A stretch of 64,000 nucleotides of DNA from Curvibacter microcysteis (GTDB lineage Bacteria; Pseudomonadota; Gammaproteobacteria; Burkholderiales; Burkholderiaceae_C). The first letter of the stretch is position 1, and every line of letters begins with the position of its first letter. A model generated the notes under the pieces. The model was not told the origin of the DNA. It made no database searches and saw nothing but the letters and a program-made list of their open reading frames with translations. Below are positions 60,060 to 64,000 of this stretch, one piece after another. Position numbers and translations under genes: made by a program. Location: NCBI RefSeq assembly GCF_028649455.1, contig NZ_JAQSIO010000004.1, positions 124,001-188,000 on the forward strand, read 5' to 3'.

Positions 60060-61016
60060 TCAGCCTTCCAGGGCCTTCCACATCTGGATGTCGCGCTCGG
60101 CGGTCCAGATGCGCGGGTCGGTGTATTGGGTGGCTTCGTCGTAGGCCCGCGTCACGTCAAAGGGCATGCAGTGGTTGAAGATGACCCAGTGACCGTACTT
60201 GGGGCTGAGCTTGGCAAAGGTCTCTTCATAGACCTTGCGCAGGTCCTGGCCTGCGGCGGCACCAGCCTTGACGCTTTCGTACACGTCGCTGATGAAGGCA
60301 CGCGTGCCCGCCAGGCCGGCTTGCACCTGCTCCGGGGTTTGCAGGGCCGCGCCCCGGCCGGGCACCAGTTTTTCAGGCTTCAGGGCGGCCAGGTTGTCCA
60401 GGGTTTGCGGCCAGTCCTTGAAGTAGGCGTCGCCCGCATACGGGGTGGCGTCGAACTCGACCAGGTCGCCCGAGAACAGGATTTTTTCTTGCGGCAGCCA
60501 GGCGACGGTGTCGCCCTTGGTGTGGCCGCGGCCCAGTTGCAGGATCTGCACTTCGACACTGCCCAGCCACAGGGTCATCTTCTTGTTGAAGGTCATGGTG
60601 GGCCAGGTCAGGCCTTCGGGCACGCTCTCCACGTTCTGGAACAGGCGCGGGAAGCGGCCGATCTCGCTGTCCTTGTCGAACTGGCCGCGCTCCACGATCA
60701 GGTCGCGCGTGTCTTCGCTGGCGATGATGTGCTCAGCCCCGTAAGCGCTGGCGCCCAGCACGCGCACCGCGTGGTAGTGGCTCAGCAGCACGTACTTGAT
60801 GGGCTTGTCGGTGACTTCGCGGATGCGGCGGATCACGTCCTGCGCCATCACCGGCGTGGCCTGGGTGTCGATGACCATCACCGCGTCGTCGCCAATGATG
60901 ATGCCGGTGTTGGGGTCGCCCTCGGCGGTGTAGGCGTAGGCGTGCTCGGACAGCTTGTCGAAGCTGACTTTCTTGACTTCCAGGTCGGCGGCGGAGGCAA
61001 AGGTCTTGGTGCTCAT
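60060..61016 (-). CDS. Metallo-beta-lactamase-fold protein with atypical metal site
   Basis: 318 aa from the ATG at 61016; an in-frame ATG at 61064 would sit in the operator region. The fold is recognisable (VMVIDTQATP, LLSHYHAVRV, GRGHTKGDT, LFSGDLVEF), but the ligand motif HxHxDH reads H80-Y-H82-A-V-R, and the usual late PGHG reads PGRG (Arg221). His80, His82, His165 and Asp184 remain. This would spoil the second metal site, so it may use one metal or be altered in chemistry. It is the first gene of the operon and divergent from the IclR regulator. Confidence 0.85.
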   Translation of the reverse strand: MSTKTFASAADLEVKKVSFDKLSEHAYAYTAEGDPNTGIIIGDDAVMVIDTQATPVMAQDVIRRIREVTDKPIKYVLLSHYHAVRVLGASAYGAEHIIASEDTRDLIVERGQFDKDSEIGRFPRLFQNVESVPEGLTWPTMTFNKKMTLWLGSVEVQILQLGRGHTKGDTVAWLPQEKILFSGDLVEFDATPYAGDAYFKDWPQTLDNLAALKPEKLVPGRGAALQTPEQVQAGLAGTRAFISDVYESVKAGAAAGQDLRKVYEETFAKLSPKYGHWVIFNHCMPFDVTRAYDEATQYTDPRIWTAERDIQMWKALEG

Positions 61017-61044
61017 GGTGGGCTCGCAGTGGGTTGGTTGTTCA

Positions 61045-61107
61045 ACATAGGCGAATGAATTCACCTAAACGGAATTCTTTGATGTTAGGCAAAAAATTCG
61101 TCTATGT
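61045..61107. promoter_or_regulatory. Candidate IclR operator region with nested inverted repeats
   Basis: TAGGCGAATGAATTCACCTA at 61048-61067 is a 20-bp palindrome with one mismatch per arm. A second related element, TAGGCAAAA-A-ATTCGTCTA, lies at 61086-61104. The outer arms ACATAGGCGAAT (61045-61056) and ATTCGTCTATGT (61096-61107) also pair, 11 of 12. The region is AT-rich, between the operon start at 61016 and the iclR start at 61181, as expected for an autoregulated IclR-type promoter region. Confidence 0.65.
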
Positions 61108-61120
61108 CGAACTCATTTGA

Positions 61121-61137
61121 TTAGGTAAAAACCCTAA
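61121..61137. promoter_or_regulatory. Additional TTAGG inverted repeat in the iclR upstream region
   Basis: TTAGG and CCTAA arms around a 7-nt AT-rich spacer, 44 bp before the iclR ATG. It shares the TAGG half-site with the larger operators at 61048-61104 and could be a third binding site or part of the iclR promoter. Confidence 0.4.
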
Positions 61138-61180
61138 ACCCACCCCCAGCCCGGCGCGCAGAGCAGGGACAATCGGGCCC

Positions 61181-61972
61181 ATGAGCAAAGCAGAAGACAG
61201 CGCCGCGCGCGCCCCGCGCGGCATCCAGAGCGTGGAGGTGGGCGGCCAGTTGCTGAAGGCGCTGGCCCACACCGGCCGCCCCATGGCGCTGAAAGACCTG
61301 GCCCGCGAGGCTGACATGACGCCCGCCAAGGCCCACCCCTACCTGGTGAGCTTTGGCAAGCTGGGCCTGATCGAGCAAGACCCCGTCAGCGGCCACTACG
61401 GCCTGGGCCCGCTGGCCCTGCAGCTGGGCCTGATCAGCCTGCAGCAGGTGGACCCGGTGCGGCTGGCGATTGCCGAGTTGCCGGCCCTGGCCCTGCGCCT
61501 GGGCCACACCGTGTCGGCCTCGGTCTGGGGCACGCGCGGGCCGACCATCATCCGGGTCGAAGAAGCACCCACGCCCGTGCATGTGGCCATGCGCCACGGC
61601 ACCACGGCCTCGGTGCGGCACACCGCCTCAGGCAAGGTGTTTGCGGCCTTTCACCCGGCCGAGCCGGTGGCCGAGGCCCTGCGCCTGGACGGCCACGCGG
61701 GGGCCTTGGAAGACCCGGTGTTCCAGGCCGAGTTGGCCGAAGTGAGGGCCCAGCAGTTGGCGGTGGTGGACCGGCAGTTGATTGAAGGCGTCAGCGCCCT
61801 GGCCGTGCCGGTGTTCGACGGCTTTGGCCAGTTGGTGCTGGCCCTGGCCGCCATCGGCCCCAGCGCCACCCTGGACCTGCGCCCGGACGGCCCCAGCGCC
61901 AGCCTGCTGCGCGACTGCGGCCGCCAGCTGTCCCAGCGCCTGGGGGCGCCGCGCGCCAAGACTCACCAATAA
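61181..61972 (+). CDS. IclR-family transcriptional regulator
   Basis: 263 aa. The N-terminal winged helix (about residues 14-75; QSVEVGGQLLKALAHTGRP, then LAREADMTPAKAHPYLVSF) is followed by the IclR effector domain (about 90-255), including RHTASGKVFAAF and VSALAVPVFDGFG. IclR proteins bind palindromic operators as dimers and respond to aromatic acids or glyoxylate-type ligands. It is divergent from the metallo-beta-lactamase-fold/monooxygenase operon with 164 bp between starts, which suggests local control of that operon. Confidence 0.93.
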   Translation: MSKAEDSAARAPRGIQSVEVGGQLLKALAHTGRPMALKDLAREADMTPAKAHPYLVSFGKLGLIEQDPVSGHYGLGPLALQLGLISLQQVDPVRLAIAELPALALRLGHTVSASVWGTRGPTIIRVEEAPTPVHVAMRHGTTASVRHTASGKVFAAFHPAEPVAEALRLDGHAGALEDPVFQAELAEVRAQQLAVVDRQLIEGVSALAVPVFDGFGQLVLALAAIGPSATLDLRPDGPSASLLRDCGRQLSQRLGAPRAKTHQ

Positions 61973-62096
61973 CCCAGCACCTGCCCCGCTGTGGCGGCAC
62001 TGGCAGAGTCTGCTGGGCGCGTGGGGGCCGTGCAGGGGCAAGGGCAGCGCCCCCGTGCGTCCCCCTCTCCCCCCCCTCACCCGCCCTCACGGACCC

Positions 62097-63590
62097 TCAA
62101 AGCCAGGGGCTGCGCACCTTGGAGAACCCACCCACCTGGTCATAGGCGTGGCCCAGCTGCAGCACAGCCAGGTCGGCCTGGGTGGGACCGATGAGTTGCA
62201 GCCCCACAGGCCAGCGGCCTTCGGGGCCGCCCAGACCGGCGGGCACGCTGAGCGCGGGCAGGCCCGCCAGGGTGGCGGCGATCACCACCTCCATCCAGCG
62301 GTGGTAGGTGTCCATGGCGCGCCCGCCCACCTCGGCCGGCCAGTGCTGCTCGGCCTCGAAGGGGAAGACCTGGGCCGTGGGCAGCACCAGGTAGTCGACC
62401 TGCTCGAACAGGCTGCGCAGCGCCTGGTACCAGTGGCTGCGCACGCTGGCAGCGCGGAACACGTCCTGGCCACTGAGGGCCAGGCCGCGCTCGATCTCCC
62501 ACACCGCCTCGGGCTTGAGTTGGGCGCGGCGTGCCGGGTCGTGGTAGAGCACGGCGTAGTTGCCCGCCATCTGAAAGGCGCGCAGGTCCAGCCAGGCCAT
62601 CCAGACGCGCTCCAGGTCGGCCTGTGGGCGCACCGCTTCGACCGTGCAGCCCAGGCTGTCAAAGTGGCGCAGCGCCTGCTCGCACAGCGGCAGCACGCCG
62701 GGCTCGGTGGCCAGGTGGCCACCCAAGTCGCCCAGCCAGCCGATGCGCGTGCCCTGGAAGTCGCGTCCCAAGGGGCCGGCGTAGACGCGGGGGTCTTGCT
62801 GGCGGGTCAGCGGCTGGCGCGCATCAAAGCCGGCTTGCACCGACAGCAAGAGGCCCAGGTCGGGCACGTTGCGGGCCATGGGCCCGCTGACGCCGAACTG
62901 CTGGAAAAACACTTCGTCGGCCGGGCCTTGCGGCACGCAGCCCACCGAGGGCCGAAACCCAAACACATGGTTGAACGCCGCGGGCGTGCGCAGCGAGCCC
63001 ATCATGTCCGAGCCATCGGCCAGCGGCAGCATGTTCAAGGCCACGGCCACGCCGGCGCCGCCGCTGCTGCCCCCCGCCGAGCGGCTGGGGTCGAAGGCAT
63101 TGCGGGTGATGCCGTAGACCGGGTTGTAGGTGTGGCCACCCAGGCCAAATTCGGGCGAGTTGCTGCGCCCAATGAACAAGGCGCCCGCAGCGCGCATGCG
63201 CTCGAACACCTGTGCGTCGAGGCGCGTGCGCTGGCCTTTGAACAGCGGCGAGCCACGCGTGGTGATCAGGCCCTCGACCGGGGCAATGTCCTTGGGCGCC
63301 TGCGGAAAGCCGTGCAGCACGCCCAGGCTCTGGCCGCGGGCCAGTTGGGCATCGCGCTCGCGCGCCAGGTCGCGCAGCGGCTCCGGGTCGGCCAGCGCCA
63401 CCAAGGCGTTGACGCGGGGGTTGTGGTGTGCGATCTGAGCCTGAAAGGCGTCCAGCACCTCCAGGCATGAGACCTCACGCTGGTGAATGGCCCGCGACAG
63501 GGCGACAGCGTTGAGCTGCACCAGGTCATTGAGGGGGGAAGAAGCGGGGGATGGCGCCGACGCGGCGCGCTCAACAGGCGAAGAACTCAT
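62097..63590 (-). CDS. Amidase (amidase signature family)
   Basis: 497 aa. The Ser-cisSer-Lys triad is visible: Lys100 (QAPKDIAP), Ser175 (AGGSSGGAG) and Ser199 (MMGSLRTP), with the same spacing (75 and 24) as fatty acid amide hydrolase. It hydrolyses an amide to acid plus ammonia or amine in the cytoplasm. It lacks GatB/GatC neighbours, so it is a stand-alone amidase rather than GatA. Its substrate is unknown. A Ser/Pro/Ala-rich head of about 20 residues precedes the domain. Confidence 0.92.
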   Translation of the reverse strand: MSSSPVERAASAPSPASSPLNDLVQLNAVALSRAIHQREVSCLEVLDAFQAQIAHHNPRVNALVALADPEPLRDLARERDAQLARGQSLGVLHGFPQAPKDIAPVEGLITTRGSPLFKGQRTRLDAQVFERMRAAGALFIGRSNSPEFGLGGHTYNPVYGITRNAFDPSRSAGGSSGGAGVAVALNMLPLADGSDMMGSLRTPAAFNHVFGFRPSVGCVPQGPADEVFFQQFGVSGPMARNVPDLGLLLSVQAGFDARQPLTRQQDPRVYAGPLGRDFQGTRIGWLGDLGGHLATEPGVLPLCEQALRHFDSLGCTVEAVRPQADLERVWMAWLDLRAFQMAGNYAVLYHDPARRAQLKPEAVWEIERGLALSGQDVFRAASVRSHWYQALRSLFEQVDYLVLPTAQVFPFEAEQHWPAEVGGRAMDTYHRWMEVVIAATLAGLPALSVPAGLGGPEGRWPVGLQLIGPTQADLAVLQLGHAYDQVGGFSKVRSPWL

Positions 63591-63758
63591 GGGGGCAGCT
63601 TAATCAAAGACCCAGGCCCGGGCAGCCGGGCCAACCCGGGGGCCAGGGCCGTGCCGCCCGGTCCGCGCAGCGCCATCGGACCCGCCGCACCGAGCGCCCC
63701 CCAAGCGGGGGAACCCAGGTGCCAGGCCCTGAGGCCCGGCCACCCTGGTTCAGCGCCC

Positions 63759-64000
63759 TCAGGCGGTTTCGGCCAGCGCGTCGCCCAGGGCGTTGATCAG
63801 GCGGTCGATCTCGGCAGGCTCGGAGATGAAGGGCGGCGCCAGCTGGATGGTGTCGCCACCGTAGCGCACGTAGAAGCCCTTCTTCCAGCACGCCATGGCC
63901 ACTTCGTAGGGGCGCTTGGCGGGCTCGCCGGGCACGGGGGCCAGGGTGATGCCGGCGGCCAGGCCGTAGTTGCGGATGTCCAGCACATGCTTGGCGCCAC
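63759..64000 (-). CDS. Class III (omega) aminotransferase, C-terminal fragment
   Basis: The reading frame enters from beyond base 64000 and stops at 63759, leaving about 80 residues. HVLDIRNYGLAAGITL, KKGFYVRYGGDTIQLAPP and FISEPAEIDRLI match the C-terminus of beta-alanine:pyruvate or related omega-amino-acid transaminases (PLP-dependent). The N-terminal part and PLP-Lys lie outside the window. It is on the same strand as the amidase, 168 bp upstream of its start; an amide-to-amine pathway could link them but this is speculative. Confidence 0.85.
   Translation of the reverse strand, partial: GAKHVLDIRNYGLAAGITLAPVPGEPAKRPYEVAMACWKKGFYVRYGGDTIQLAPPFISEPAEIDRLINALGDALAETA

Noticed and set aside
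63700-63717. CCCCC...GGGGG hairpin between the aminotransferase and amidase genes
   Set aside because: Short G/C-only stem with a small loop and no T-tract; not distinguishable from local GC-rich composition.

Overview
The window is a high-GC chromosomal segment from a betaproteobacterium, most likely order Burkholderiales and close to the Comamonadaceae. The family assignment is an inference from gene content: two Bug-type solute-binding proteins, a LexA-controlled imuA-imuB-dnaE2 cassette, a dnaG-rpoD pair with a Lys/Ala-rich sigma extension, and FucNAc/QuiNAc-type polysaccharide genes. No rRNA, tRNA, insertion sequence, prophage or CRISPR array was recognised.

Layout. 1-4.9 kb, minus strand: partial MFS transporter, rmuC, a D-2-hydroxyacid dehydrogenase, pncB and a hotdog thioesterase. 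5.2-8.6 kb, plus: an orphan Bug protein and a TPR/GT41 (O-GlcNAc-transferase-like) protein. 8.8-28.6 kb, plus: a surface-polysaccharide (O-antigen or capsule) locus with mostly overlapping or near-abutting genes. It runs ugd, UDP-glucuronate epimerase, Wzx-like flippase, DUF268-like protein, an unrecognised protein, asparagine-synthase-like amidotransferase, glycosyltransferases and a methyltransferase. The complete UDP-L-FucNAc trio (wbjBCD type), a WbuB-like transferase, and a wbpV / initiating sugar-phosphate transferase / wbpM module follow. No Wzy polymerase, Wzz or O-antigen ligase is visible.

28.6-30.9 kb: divergent selD and mnmH (selU), the tRNA 2-selenouridine pathway. 31-38.7 kb: a GGEEF diguanylate cyclase overlapping a PhoD-like phosphatase, an acyl-CoA synthetase, and a PotD-like binding protein that overlaps a dCache-HAMP-GGDEF cyclase by 4 bp, which resembles the NspS/MbaA arrangement. 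38.8-43.6 kb: dnaG and rpoD, ending in a strong intrinsic terminator. 43.7-50.5 kb, minus: a MetX-like alpha/beta hydrolase and the SOS mutagenesis cassette, with a perfect LexA box at 50481-50496. 50.7-57.0 kb: a large repeat-bearing lipoprotein, a VF530-family protein, a Nudix hydrolase and a PAS-GGDEF-EAL protein.

57.0-62.0 kb, minus: an apparent catabolic operon (metallo-beta-lactamase-fold protein, FAD monooxygenase, DUF2783 protein, Bug protein) divergent from an IclR regulator. The intergenic space carries several inverted repeats. 62.1-64.0 kb, minus: an amidase and the C-terminus of a class III aminotransferase.

The most interesting leads are the binding-protein/cyclase pair, the IclR operon with its atypical metallo-beta-lactamase-fold protein, the uronate-plus-amidotransferase logic of the polysaccharide locus, and the two-cysteine repeat lipoprotein.
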